Below, piece by piece: positions 23,201 to 31,446 of a stretch of DNA of 64,000 nucleotides. The notes under the pieces were generated by a model. That model made no database searches. It was not told the origin of the DNA and was given only the letters and a program-made list of their open reading frames with translations. Numbering within the stretch: position 1 is the stretch's first letter; each line of letters starts with the position of its first letter. Origin of the DNA: C7867-001 sp049305795 (GTDB lineage Bacteria > Patescibacteriota > Minisyncoccia > Phycocordibacterales > Phycocordibacteraceae); assembly GCA_049305795.1 (NCBI GenBank), contig JBAQPM010000006.1, forward strand, positions 62,001-126,000, written 5' to 3'. Both the position numbers and the translations under genes were made by a program.

Positions 23201-24271
23201 ATGGTAAAAAAATCCAAGACCGCCCCAAAACGAGCAACAAGCACTGCTCCGCTTTCCCTTGATACGGTTACGTCTGTAAAGCGTCTCCTTGCCGAGGTTC
23301 CTGAGCGTGCCCGCGAAGTGCTTATGTATCGTTTTGGTCTTGGAACAAGCGCCGAGCGTCAGACCCTCGAAGAGATTGGGGAACGCTGGGATATTACGCG
23401 CGAGCGCGTTCGTCAAATTGAAAGTGCTGGCCTTGAGGCAGTTCGTGGAAGTAAAACATTTCGCGAACTCGAGCCTATTTTTGAAAACCTTCGCGCGCAC
23501 ATTGCAAACCTTGGAGGCATTGTTCCGGAAGATGAACTTCTTGAAAATCTTGCGAAAGATGAAAAAACCCGCAATCGGTATCGATTTCTTTTAGTTGTTG
23601 GAAGCGCTTTTTTCCGTGAACGCGAAACTGATGATTTCTATGCGCGTTGGCACGTAGATCACAAAACTGCAGAAGCAGTGCATGATGCTCTTTCTCGTCT
23701 GTACACATCACTGCCCGACAGCGACGTGCTTCCCGAAGGTGAGCTCATGGACCATTTCCTTGATGAGCTCAAAAGCGTCAACGACGCCTATAAAAATGAG
23801 GAAGTATTGAAGCGTTGGCTTTCTCTTTCAAAAACCATTGCAGCCAACCCGCTTGCCGAGTGGGGACGGGCAAGCTCTCCTACGGTTCGTACAAAAGGTG
23901 TTCGTGATTATGCGTATCTCGTTATAAAACAGCACGGCAAGCCGATGCACTTTTCTGATGTGGCAAAGACCATTAGCGGCATGTTTGCGAAAAAAGCGCA
24001 TGTTGCGACAACGCACAACGAACTCATTAAAGACTCTCGCTTTGTTTTGGTTGGTCGTGGACTCTACGCGCTTGCAGAATGGGGATATCAGCCAGGCGTT
24101 GTGCGCGACGTGATTCGTGATGTTCTTAAGAAAAAAGGTTCGCTCACCAAAGAACAGGTCATGGATGAAGTAAAAAAGGTCCGTTACGTAAAAGACAATA
24201 CTATTCTTGTAAACCTCAACGACGCACGCAACTTCAAGCGCGCAAAAGACGGTACCTACGCTGCAGTGTAA
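23201..24271 (+). CDS. Sigma-region-4 / HARE-HTH protein (transcription factor-like)
   Basis: Protein of 356 residues joining two DNA-binding modules. Residues 20-85 match sigma-70 region 4: VPERAREVLMYRFGL, then TLEEIGERWDITRERVRQIE, which binds the -35 box in sigma factors. There is no region 2, so it cannot be a complete sigma factor. Residues about 230-295 (YLVIKQHGKPMHFSDVAKTI to GRGLYALAEWGY) resemble the HARE winged helix found in RNA polymerase delta and some restriction enzymes. The middle is helical. It has its own promoter and a strong terminator. Probably an RNA-polymerase-associated regulator (inference). Confidence 0.85.
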   Translation: MVKKSKTAPKRATSTAPLSLDTVTSVKRLLAEVPERAREVLMYRFGLGTSAERQTLEEIGERWDITRERVRQIESAGLEAVRGSKTFRELEPIFENLRAHIANLGGIVPEDELLENLAKDEKTRNRYRFLLVVGSAFFRERETDDFYARWHVDHKTAEAVHDALSRLYTSLPDSDVLPEGELMDHFLDELKSVNDAYKNEEVLKRWLSLSKTIAANPLAEWGRASSPTVRTKGVRDYAYLVIKQHGKPMHFSDVAKTISGMFAKKAHVATTHNELIKDSRFVLVGRGLYALAEWGYQPGVVRDVIRDVLKKKGSLTKEQVMDEVKKVRYVKDNTILVNLNDARNFKRAKDGTYAAV

Positions 24272-24289
24272 GTTCATACTAGTATATCG

Positions 24290-24326
24290 AAAAAAGAAAT
24301 CACCCGAGAGGGTGATTTCTTTTTTC
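24290..24326 (+). terminator. Intrinsic terminator
   Basis: Stem AAGAAATCACCC / GGGTGATTTCTT with GAGA loop and a T-run on the 3' side; the A-run on the 5' side makes it work in both directions. Confidence 0.9.
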
Positions 24327-24357
24327 TCAAGTCCCGTTACGGGTTATACTGCTTGAT

Positions 24358-25755
24358 ATGTCTTCAGGAGGTGGTCACGGGGGAGGCGGTTTGCCATTTT
24401 TGGGTTCAATTACGGGCTTCACTCACGCACTGCACGCTAAGCACGGTGTGCATTTGCCGATGTGGCCCTTTCCCACATTGTTTGTCGTTCAAAATTTTCT
24501 CTTTCTCCTCTTTGCTCCTACGCAAACATTTCAAAATTACGAATTTCTCCTTTTTCTTTCTCCCCTATGGCTCCCGATCCTGCTTATCCGTTTTATGTGG
24601 GAGAGGCGGAAGGACGTAATGCAATATGCCTATAGTTTTTCTCAAGACAAGGTGCTTCTTGAAATCCGTATTCCACGGGAAGTACGCAAAACACCTCTTG
24701 CCATGCAGTCCTTTTTCACAAGCATACATTTGAGCCCCGGCGAAGGTACCTGGTACAAAAAACATATTCTGGGCCGCACCCGCCCCACGTGGTCTTTTGA
24801 ATTGGTTTCAATTGAAGGACAAGTGCATTTTTGCGTGTGGACTCGCGAATCTTTTCGTCGAGCTATAGAAACCTATTTGTATGCTGAATATCCGGGCATA
24901 GAGGTTATTGAAGTACCTGATTTTTTACGGACCTTTGAATTCGATCAGCACGAAAAACATCGCGCCTGGTCGTGTGAATATGCCCTTAATCAACCCGACC
25001 CGGTTCCTATTAAATCATTTGTTGATTTTGGTATTGATAAACCAGGGCTTAAACCTGAGGAGGTTGCTGACCCGTTGTCCCACGTTATTGAATTTCTCGG
25101 CTCTCTTGGTAAGGGTGAGCGTGCGTGGATTCAAATCATTCTTCAAACTCACAAAGGAGGAAAATATAACCGCAAAAATGCAAAAGGAGGGGTATATACC
25201 TGGAAGGATGAAGCAGACGAGATGATTAAAGAAATAAAAGACTCCACGGTTTCTGAAACCCAGTATGTCGACGCTGTCACGGGGAAGCTTGTAAAAAGCA
25301 AAGGATTTCCAAACCCAACCAAAGGCCAGGTTGAATATATGGGTGAAATCGGACGAAATGCGTATATGCCAGGTTTTGATGTCGGTATCCGCTCGCTCTA
25401 TATTGCAGAGAAAGATCGGTATTTCGGAACTATCGGCGCGCATCTTTCACAAATATTCAGAGTTTTTGCGGGAAGCAATGTGCTTGGACCGCATCCATCG
25501 GTAGGTTCTGAAAAATTTAGCGAGTTCCCCTGGGAGGATCCAAGTGGTCATCACTACCAACACGAAATGCAAAAGATGTTTGATTTTGCAAAGCGTCGCG
25601 TTTATTTCCACTACCCATATAAGGGTCCAAACATGGTCATGAGCACAGAATCGCTCGCAACTCTCTACCACATACCTTCTTCGACAACCACGACGCCGGG
25701 TCTTCCACGCATCCAATCAACAACATCAGAAGCTCCACCTAACCTACCGATATGA
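24358..25755 (+). CDS. Membrane protein resembling DUF8128 (partner domain of CPR VirB4/TraG-like ATPases)
   Basis: Protein of 465 residues. A Gly-rich start, two membrane segments (about 40-55 and 65-82), then a large soluble domain with FFTSIHLSPGEGTWY, RPTWSFELVSIEGQVHFCVW, YAEYPGIEVIEV and FLGSLGKGERAWIQIILQTHK. From memory this arrangement occurs in CPR proteins encoded with or fused to type IV secretion ATPases; no ATPase is nearby and no Walker motif is present. A Thr/Pro-rich tail ends the chain. ATG lies 7 nt after TATACT (24345-24350). Overlaps mltG by 4 nt. Confidence 0.7.
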   Translation: MSSGGGHGGGGLPFLGSITGFTHALHAKHGVHLPMWPFPTLFVVQNFLFLLFAPTQTFQNYEFLLFLSPLWLPILLIRFMWERRKDVMQYAYSFSQDKVLLEIRIPREVRKTPLAMQSFFTSIHLSPGEGTWYKKHILGRTRPTWSFELVSIEGQVHFCVWTRESFRRAIETYLYAEYPGIEVIEVPDFLRTFEFDQHEKHRAWSCEYALNQPDPVPIKSFVDFGIDKPGLKPEEVADPLSHVIEFLGSLGKGERAWIQIILQTHKGGKYNRKNAKGGVYTWKDEADEMIKEIKDSTVSETQYVDAVTGKLVKSKGFPNPTKGQVEYMGEIGRNAYMPGFDVGIRSLYIAEKDRYFGTIGAHLSQIFRVFAGSNVLGPHPSVGSEKFSEFPWEDPSGHHYQHEMQKMFDFAKRRVYFHYPYKGPNMVMSTESLATLYHIPSSTTTTPGLPRIQSTTSEAPPNLPI

Positions 25756-26768
25756 GGTTACTGTTGCTAACGAAAGACGCGCTTCTCGCTGCGTGGGTAG
25801 CGATAACATTTAATGTTGCTCGTCTGCGTGTGTTGTATGCTTCGGGATTTCTTGCCGGTCTTCTTTTGCTCGGCATTGTTGGATATATCGTGTATGTTCC
25901 TGTCGCTGGTTTTCGATTGGGAACACGTATCACGATTGAAGAGGGAGCATCTATTTCAGATATTGCCCAGAAACTTGCGGACGAACAGGTCATCCGTTCT
26001 CCTTTTTTATTTGAAGCTGGTATCCGAATCCTTTCTGCAGCAAAAACACCGCAGGCCGGTACCTATGTATTTGCAGAGCCGGCAGGTCTCGCATCAGTTA
26101 CCCATCGTGTTCTGTTTGGTATCTATGGCATCACGCCGACGCGGGTTGTATTTCCCGAAGGTTCAACGGTGCGTGAAATGGGAGAAATTCTTTCCGAGCG
26201 CATTCCTGGATTTGACGTTGTAGCGTTTACTAAGGAAGCGGCGCCTTTTGAAGGATATGTATATCCGGACACGTATTTCGTATATCCAGATGTAACGCCG
26301 CATGAAATTCTAACCATGTCCTATGAAAATTTCATGACACATCTTTCGTCTGTTGATGAAAAGATACAGGCGTTTGGTCGTCCCACTTCGGAAGTGTTGG
26401 TGATGGCGTCTCTTCTTGAAAAGGAAGCCCGGACGCTTGAAGAGAGACGTATGATTGCTGGCATTTTATGGAATCGTATTGAAGAGGATATGCCGCTTCA
26501 AGTTGATGCAGTGTTTGGATATATCAATAATCGTGATACATACAGCCCGCTCCTTTCGGATCTTGCCATAGATTCTCCGTACAACACGTATAAAAACAAG
26601 GGACTTCCTCCGGGGCCCATCACGAATCCAAGTATTGAATCCATCCTTGCAGCTATAACTCCCGCAACCACCACTGATTTGTATTACCTCACCGGGAATG
26701 ATGGGAATATGCACTATGCGCAAACATTTGCACAGCATAAGAAAAATCGTTCACTCTATCTAGATTAG
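25752..26768 (+). CDS. mltG: Endolytic murein transglycosylase MltG
   Basis: Cleaves nascent glycan strands near the membrane, setting strand length. 338 residues: cytoplasmic start, one membrane helix (about 30-52), LysM-like subdomain, then the catalytic YceG domain with the active Glu in MASLLEKEARTLEERRMIAG, QVDAVFGY and GLPPGPITNPS. Overlap ATGA with the upstream membrane protein indicates coupling. Confidence 0.93.
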   Translation: MRLLLLTKDALLAAWVAITFNVARLRVLYASGFLAGLLLLGIVGYIVYVPVAGFRLGTRITIEEGASISDIAQKLADEQVIRSPFLFEAGIRILSAAKTPQAGTYVFAEPAGLASVTHRVLFGIYGITPTRVVFPEGSTVREMGEILSERIPGFDVVAFTKEAAPFEGYVYPDTYFVYPDVTPHEILTMSYENFMTHLSSVDEKIQAFGRPTSEVLVMASLLEKEARTLEERRMIAGILWNRIEEDMPLQVDAVFGYINNRDTYSPLLSDLAIDSPYNTYKNKGLPPGPITNPSIESILAAITPATTTDLYYLTGNDGNMHYAQTFAQHKKNRSLYLD

Positions 26769-26772
26769 GTAA

Positions 26773-26803
26773 GCGGTCGTATCTTTGAGAAGAATACGAC
26801 CGC
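26773..26803. terminator. Bidirectional terminator hairpin
   Basis: Stem GCGGTCGTAT / ATACGACCGC with an 11-nt loop between the convergent mltG and the 26823 gene. The T-run is weak. Confidence 0.65.
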
Positions 26804-26822
26804 TCGTTTGGTTTCTTGTCTT

Positions 26823-27113
26823 TCATGGGTGTCTCTCCATGTTGATGTTGAGGCGGGTGTCTCGATGTTCTCGTTCTCGCCAGAACGACACACTTTGGCC
26901 AATCCAAAGCTCTTTTTGCGTGGGATCTCGTATCAGCAACCATTCCTCCTCATTAGTAGAGGAAACTTGAAGGATTGCCTCATGAGTTCCTGGCTCAAGT
27001 TTGGTTGGACGTCGTATGTCCGGATCATCTGGATCTCGCAGCACGATGATCAGTGTTTTCGTGACCACCAGCAGTGCTCGTCCCTGCACTTCATGAAAAA
27101 CTTCTTTATTCAA
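26823..27113 (-). CDS. Hypothetical small protein (Shine-Dalgarno cassette, TTG start)
   Basis: Protein of 96 residues (starts NKEVFHEVQGRALLVVTKT after the initiator), charged and beta-rich, no known motif; RDPDDPDIRRP and Glu-rich stretches. The frame is open much further upstream, but on the minus strand an ideal AAAGGAGGTGA lies 5 nt before TTG 27113, the best ribosome site in the window, so this start is chosen. It is divergent from mnmA and convergent with mltG. Confidence 0.65.
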   Translation of the reverse strand: MNKEVFHEVQGRALLVVTKTLIIVLRDPDDPDIRRPTKLEPGTHEAILQVSSTNEEEWLLIRDPTQKELWIGQSVSFWREREHRDTRLNINMERHP

Positions 27114-27171
27114 AGAACTCACCTCCTTTCGGTGATTTTGGAAGTCTCCTCTATTGAGATAGAATCGCATG

Positions 27172-28233
27172 ATGAAAGAGTTTGTCAATAAACGGGTGTT
27201 TGTAGGACTCTCTGGGGGAGTTGATTCTGCCGTTTCTGCCGCGCTTCTCAAAGAGGCAGGCGCAAAGGTAACCGGCGTGTTTATAAAAGGCTGGTATCCG
27301 CCCCAATTGCCCTGCACCTGGAGGGCAGACAGGCGAGACGCCATGCGTGTTGCAGCGCACCTTCAGATACCGTTTCTCACGCTTGATGCAAGCAAAGAAT
27401 ACAAAACGGCAGTCATCGACTATCTCATTCGTGAATATGCTCTTGGTCGCACGCCAAACCCGGACATCATGTGTAATCGTGAGGTTAAATTTGGCGCTTT
27501 TTACAGGTATGCGCGGGTGCAGAGTGCTGATTTTATCGCAACTGGTCACTATGCGCGGGTGGAAAGGGGAGTTGCGGGAGAGACAAATCTTTTACGCGGT
27601 ACCGATCCTTCAAAAGACCAGAGCTATTTTTTGTGGGCTATTTCCAAAGAAGTGTTGCCACACCTTATTTTTCCTGTAGGAAATCTTTTGAAAGAAGAGG
27701 TACGCAAATATGCAAAACGATTCACGCTTCCTGTCGCTACGAAAAAAGATAGTCAAGGTATTTGTTTTCTTGGAGACATATCCATTGAAGATTTTCTTAA
27801 AAGCGAAATTGGTCTTACTTCTGGAATTGCGTATGACGAGTCGGGAAACCAGATAGGAACGCATGGTGGTGTAGTCGCGTATACACTCGGAGAACGGGTT
27901 TCACTTATCGATGCTCCTGCCGGACCCTGGTATGTTCTTGCAAAACGCATTCGGGAAAATGAACTTGTGGTATCACACCTGCCGTATGCCACCTCACAAG
28001 GAGTTGGGCGTGATATCAAGCTTGCCGCTACCAATTGGTTTGTACGTCCAGTGCCGCAAGAAATATATCAAGCTCAATATCGCTATCATGGACTAGAGAT
28101 AGCGGGAACGTATGATACTGAGAATTCAGTTTTCAAACCTAGCGAGTCTCCGAAAGACACCCTTTCGCCTGGTCAGTCCCTGGTGCTGTATAGGGGGAAC
28201 TGCGTCGTCGGAGGTGGTAGTATAGAGGCATAA
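27172..28233 (+). CDS. mnmA: tRNA-specific 2-thiouridylase MnmA
   Basis: Adds sulfur to U34 of tRNA-Lys, -Glu and -Gln. 353 residues. PP-loop SGGVDSAV near the N-terminus, first catalytic Cys in NPDIMCNREVKF, second in SQGICFLGD, ATGHYAR between, and a C-terminal beta-barrel. Two ATGs (27169, 27172) are possible; 27172 is 6 nt after TAGAAT (27160-27165), the commonest spacing here. Its stop overlaps the next ATG (TAATG). Confidence 0.95.
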   Translation: MKEFVNKRVFVGLSGGVDSAVSAALLKEAGAKVTGVFIKGWYPPQLPCTWRADRRDAMRVAAHLQIPFLTLDASKEYKTAVIDYLIREYALGRTPNPDIMCNREVKFGAFYRYARVQSADFIATGHYARVERGVAGETNLLRGTDPSKDQSYFLWAISKEVLPHLIFPVGNLLKEEVRKYAKRFTLPVATKKDSQGICFLGDISIEDFLKSEIGLTSGIAYDESGNQIGTHGGVVAYTLGERVSLIDAPAGPWYVLAKRIRENELVVSHLPYATSQGVGRDIKLAATNWFVRPVPQEIYQAQYRYHGLEIAGTYDTENSVFKPSESPKDTLSPGQSLVLYRGNCVVGGGSIEA

Positions 28234-28634
28234 TGAGGGTTTGGATTGCAGCCGGAGTCTTTATAGTGGTGGGTATTGGAGCTTTTTTCGTTTTTGTATT
28301 TCGCACGGGCGAAGATGTTCCCTTAGAGAAAGATACTGAAATTTCAGCGCCCGTCATGACCGACCTTACGTTCACCCATACCTATAAAACAGGGACGCAT
28401 ACCATACGGGGTGCTGTTACCGTGCCTACGCGCTGTATCACGGTCGCTGCAAAAGCCATTGTGGACGCCTCTTCCACTCCGGAAAATATACGTCTGGATC
28501 TTACGGCACCTTCTGAAACTGGTGTGTGCCTTCGGTTGCCCACGAATGCATCATTTTCAGTGACGGCCCAGGCGAACGAGGATGCAACACTCAGTATTTT
28601 TGAAAATGGTGTTCTTGCCACGAGCACTCCGTAG
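28233..28634 (+). CDS. Hypothetical membrane-anchored extracytoplasmic protein
   Basis: Protein of 133 residues: an N-terminal anchor (about 4-25), then a beta-rich domain with two Cys (RCITVAA and GVCLRL) that could form a disulfide outside the membrane. No known family. Overlaps mnmA by one base and precedes the ATP-cone/nuclease gene by 2 nt, so it is in that operon. Confidence 0.7.
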   Translation: MRVWIAAGVFIVVGIGAFFVFVFRTGEDVPLEKDTEISAPVMTDLTFTHTYKTGTHTIRGAVTVPTRCITVAAKAIVDASSTPENIRLDLTAPSETGVCLRLPTNASFSVTAQANEDATLSIFENGVLATSTP

Positions 28635-28636
28635 AT

Positions 28637-29506
28637 ATGGAAACCACCGTTGTATCTCCAGCTAAAAATATTTCAATAATTAAAGCCGATGGGGCAGTAG
28701 AGCGTTTTGAGCCTGAGAAACTTGCGGCCTCGCTCCGCAGGGCCGGGGCAGGAATGCACACCGCAGCTCGTATTGCCGGTACCATCACGGCGACGGCTCC
28801 GAAAGAAGTAAATTCCCACGAAGTATATCGAAAAGCGTTTGCCATGTTGCGCCGAGAGGCGCGGCCTGCGGCCGCACGCTATGCGCTTCGACGCGCGCTT
28901 CTTGAATTCGGTCCCTCGGGACATCCTTTCGAAGATTTTGTTGCGCAACTCTTTAGTTCAGAAGGTTGGAAGGTCGAGTGGCGCAAAATCATTAAAGGAA
29001 GGTGTGTTTCTCACGAAGTCGATGTGTACGCGACGCGAGGAAATGAAACCATGGCTGCCGAACTTAAATATCATAATGACGCTTTTTACAAAACCGATGT
29101 AAAAGTTGCCCTCTATGTGAAGGCGCGTTTTGACGATATCTGGAACTGCGATCCTCGTGTAAAAACATGCCCTATGGATCGCGGATTTCTTATCACCAAT
29201 ACGAAATTCACGAGCCAGGCCATCGACTATGGAACCTGCGCGGGCATTGAACTTGTTGGCTGGAACTATCCTGAACAAGGAAATCTGTATGACCGCATCA
29301 TTGCCTCCGGACTCTATCCCATCACAACGCTGACGATGCTTAAAAAAGCCGAAAAAAAACTGCTCATCAACAATGGCATTGTTACCTCCTCAATGCTTCG
29401 CGACAACCGGGAAGCACTCCGCTCTATCGGTGTTCCCTCAGAGCGAATTGGAGGTATACTCGGAGAGATTGAATCACTGCGCTCACCCATGTCCTATGCC
29501 ACCTAA
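28637..29506 (+). CDS. ATP-cone / Mrr-like restriction endonuclease fusion
   Basis: Protein of 289 residues. Residues 10-95 form an ATP-cone (IIKADGAVERFEPEKLAASLRRAG ... in pieces, with YRKAFAMLRR), a nucleotide-sensing module best known from ribonucleotide reductase and NrdR. Residues about 100-180 form a PD-(D/E)xK nuclease of the Mrr type: GHPFEDFVAQLF, then HEVDVYATRGNETMAAELKYH with the D...ExK core. A helical C-terminal part follows. The pairing suggests a DNase controlled by nucleotide level or a nucleotide-sensing defence protein; neither is shown. Confidence 0.82.
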   Translation: METTVVSPAKNISIIKADGAVERFEPEKLAASLRRAGAGMHTAARIAGTITATAPKEVNSHEVYRKAFAMLRREARPAAARYALRRALLEFGPSGHPFEDFVAQLFSSEGWKVEWRKIIKGRCVSHEVDVYATRGNETMAAELKYHNDAFYKTDVKVALYVKARFDDIWNCDPRVKTCPMDRGFLITNTKFTSQAIDYGTCAGIELVGWNYPEQGNLYDRIIASGLYPITTLTMLKKAEKKLLINNGIVTSSMLRDNREALRSIGVPSERIGGILGEIESLRSPMSYAT

Positions 29507-29987
29507 CATTGTCCAACAACACACCCAAACAAAAAAAGTTCTCATTGGTTTTGCCCTGAGCCTCATTCTCCTTATGGGCGCGGTGGTGTGGCTCGTGCTT
29601 TCTCAGTCAAAACCAGAAGGAAACATACCTTCGACCGAGCAGCGTGAAGCGGCACAGCAATACATTGTTTCGGTTCAAGACCAAAAGGCCGGCACTACGG
29701 TGGAGGTCGAATCAATCAGCATAGCTGCGACTGCCAACCTATGGGTTGCCGTAGCGGAAACAGACAGTGAAGAAATCACTCGTGTCCTTGGTGCTGCACG
29801 AGTAGTTAGCGGAGCAGGCAAGATTGAAATAAATCTTCTTCGCGCGACAATACCAAACACTTCGTATGCCGTTGTGCTGTACCGAGACGACGGCGACCAG
29901 ATCTTTGACCTATATAAAGACAGTGTCTATATAGATTTTGAAAGTGGCAAACGAGTAGTAGTGCCTTTCAAAACACTTGCCGAATAA
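29496..29987 (+). CDS. DUF7282-like extracytoplasmic protein with N-terminal anchor
   Basis: Protein of 163 residues. A membrane anchor (about 15-37) is followed by a beta-sandwich-like domain: GTTVEVESISIAA, LWVAVAETDS, RVLGAARVVSGAG and YAVVLYRDDGDQIFD, the pattern of DUF7282 domains seen in archaea and CPR. ATG 29496 overlaps the end of the previous gene by 11 nt; the longer frame from 29373 would overlap far more. Function unknown. Confidence 0.75.
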   Translation: MPPNIVQQHTQTKKVLIGFALSLILLMGAVVWLVLSQSKPEGNIPSTEQREAAQQYIVSVQDQKAGTTVEVESISIAATANLWVAVAETDSEEITRVLGAARVVSGAGKIEINLLRATIPNTSYAVVLYRDDGDQIFDLYKDSVYIDFESGKRVVVPFKTLAE

Positions 29988-29992
29988 CCAGC

Positions 29993-30775
29993 ATGGCTTT
30001 CGGCGGATATAAATTAAAGTGGGAGAAAGGGCGTTTTGACCCTTCTTCTAAAGAGCCCTACACACTGAGCCGTTCAAAAGTAGAACGATACTTGGAATGT
30101 CCGCGCTGTTTTTGGCTTGAAGCCCGCTATGGCATTGGAAGGCCTGATACGCCACCTTTTACGCTTAACAACGCCGTTGATGAGTTGTTCAAAAAGGAAT
30201 TTGATATACATCGCGCAAAAGGCGAACCGCATCCACTCATGAAAACGTACGGCATAGATGCTGTGCCTTTCAAACACGAGAAAATGGAAGAATGGCGTGA
30301 CGCGTTCAAACGCGGTATTAAGTATCACCACACACCAACGAATCTTATTTTTCGTGGCGGGATTGATGACGTGTGGCAGGGAAAGAATGGGGAGCTATAT
30401 ATTGTTGATTACAAAGCCACTGCCGGAAAAGACGAAGTAACGCTCGACGATGAGTGGAAAGATGCCTATAAGCGTCAAATTGAAATGTATCAGTGGCTCT
30501 TTCGCCATAATGATTTTACGGTTTCTCCTACCGCCTATTTCGTATACGCCAATGGCGACAATGATAAAAAAGCTTTCGATGGGAAACTCGAATTTGATAT
30601 CATTATCCTGCCCTATGAAGGAGATGATTCCTGGGTGGAAGGTACCCTTACGGATCTCAAGACATGTTTGATGGATGATGAAATTCCAAAACCTGGATCT
30701 CGTTGTGAATACTGCCCCTATCGTGAGCACGCCGGCAAAACGTTGCTTTCACTCGTAAAAGCAAAGAAAAAATAA
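29993..30775 (+). CDS. PD-(D/E)xK nuclease, RecB/Cas4-like, with four cysteines
   Basis: Protein of 260 residues. Starts with SRSKVERYLECPRCFWLE, typical of RecB/Cas4-type nucleases, has the active core FRGGIDDVWQ then LYIVDYKAT, and ends with SRCEYCPYREHAG. Two CxxC pairs, one at each end, could hold an iron-sulfur cluster as in AddB/Cas4, although those usually use one plus three Cys. No CRISPR array or cas1 is near; the neighbours are repair (ung) and tRNA modification genes, so a DNA repair role is more likely. Confidence 0.82.
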   Translation: MAFGGYKLKWEKGRFDPSSKEPYTLSRSKVERYLECPRCFWLEARYGIGRPDTPPFTLNNAVDELFKKEFDIHRAKGEPHPLMKTYGIDAVPFKHEKMEEWRDAFKRGIKYHHTPTNLIFRGGIDDVWQGKNGELYIVDYKATAGKDEVTLDDEWKDAYKRQIEMYQWLFRHNDFTVSPTAYFVYANGDNDKKAFDGKLEFDIIILPYEGDDSWVEGTLTDLKTCLMDDEIPKPGSRCEYCPYREHAGKTLLSLVKAKKK

Positions 30776-30776
30776 C

Positions 30777-31445
30777 ATGAACGTCGTGATAGACGACTCT
30801 TGGAGAGAGAAGTTGCAAGAAGAGTTTGAGAAGCCATATTTTGCAGACCTTACTTCTTTTGTGAAAAAGGAATATCTCAGTGAAAAAATTTATCCGGCAC
30901 CTAAACATATTTTTCGCGCCTTTGATTTGTGTCCTTTCGAGAAAGTGAAAGTGGTCATTTTGGGCCAAGACCCCTATCACGGAGCGGGCCAAGCAAATGG
31001 TCTTTCTTTTGCAGTGGACAACGGAGTCACAACACCTCCTTCTCTGCAAAATATTTTCAAGGAGATAGAAAGTGATTTTGGGAAACCGCTTGTGCACAAA
31101 ACCGGAGATCTCTCGAGGTGGGCAACACAGGGTGTGCTGTTATTAAATGCCACGCTCACGGTGAAAGCGCATGCAGCCGGCTCGCATCAGGGCCGTGGGT
31201 GGGAATTGTTTACAGACGCCGCTGTGCGCGCCCTTTCAGAAGGGCGCGAGCACCTGGTCTTTATGCTGTGGGGTAATTATGCAAAGGCAAAAGGTGCGCA
31301 TATTGACCGCCTAAAACATCTCGTGCTTGAAGCTCCGCACCCCTCACCATTTTCAGCGGCAAACGGTTTTTTCGGCTGCAAGCATTTCAGCAAAGCAAAC
31401 GACTACTTAGTTGCACACAATCAAACTCCAATTGATTGGCTCTAA
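30777..31445 (+). CDS. ung: Uracil-DNA glycosylase (family 1)
   Basis: Removes uracil from DNA. 222 residues, normal length. Catalytic water-activating motif GQDPYHGAGQANGLSF, uracil pocket LLLNATLTV, and HPSPFSA loop with the catalytic His. Starts 1 nt after the nuclease gene and ends 1 nt before the convergent M13 peptidase. Confidence 0.96.
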   Translation: MNVVIDDSWREKLQEEFEKPYFADLTSFVKKEYLSEKIYPAPKHIFRAFDLCPFEKVKVVILGQDPYHGAGQANGLSFAVDNGVTTPPSLQNIFKEIESDFGKPLVHKTGDLSRWATQGVLLLNATLTVKAHAAGSHQGRGWELFTDAAVRALSEGREHLVFMLWGNYAKAKGAHIDRLKHLVLEAPHPSPFSAANGFFGCKHFSKANDYLVAHNQTPIDWL

Positions 31446-31446
31446 A

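Noticed and set aside
26823..27344. Full 173-codon version of the minus-strand ORF at 26823
   Set aside because: The upstream part runs antisense into mnmA, and the excellent ribosome site before TTG 27113 marks a shorter gene.
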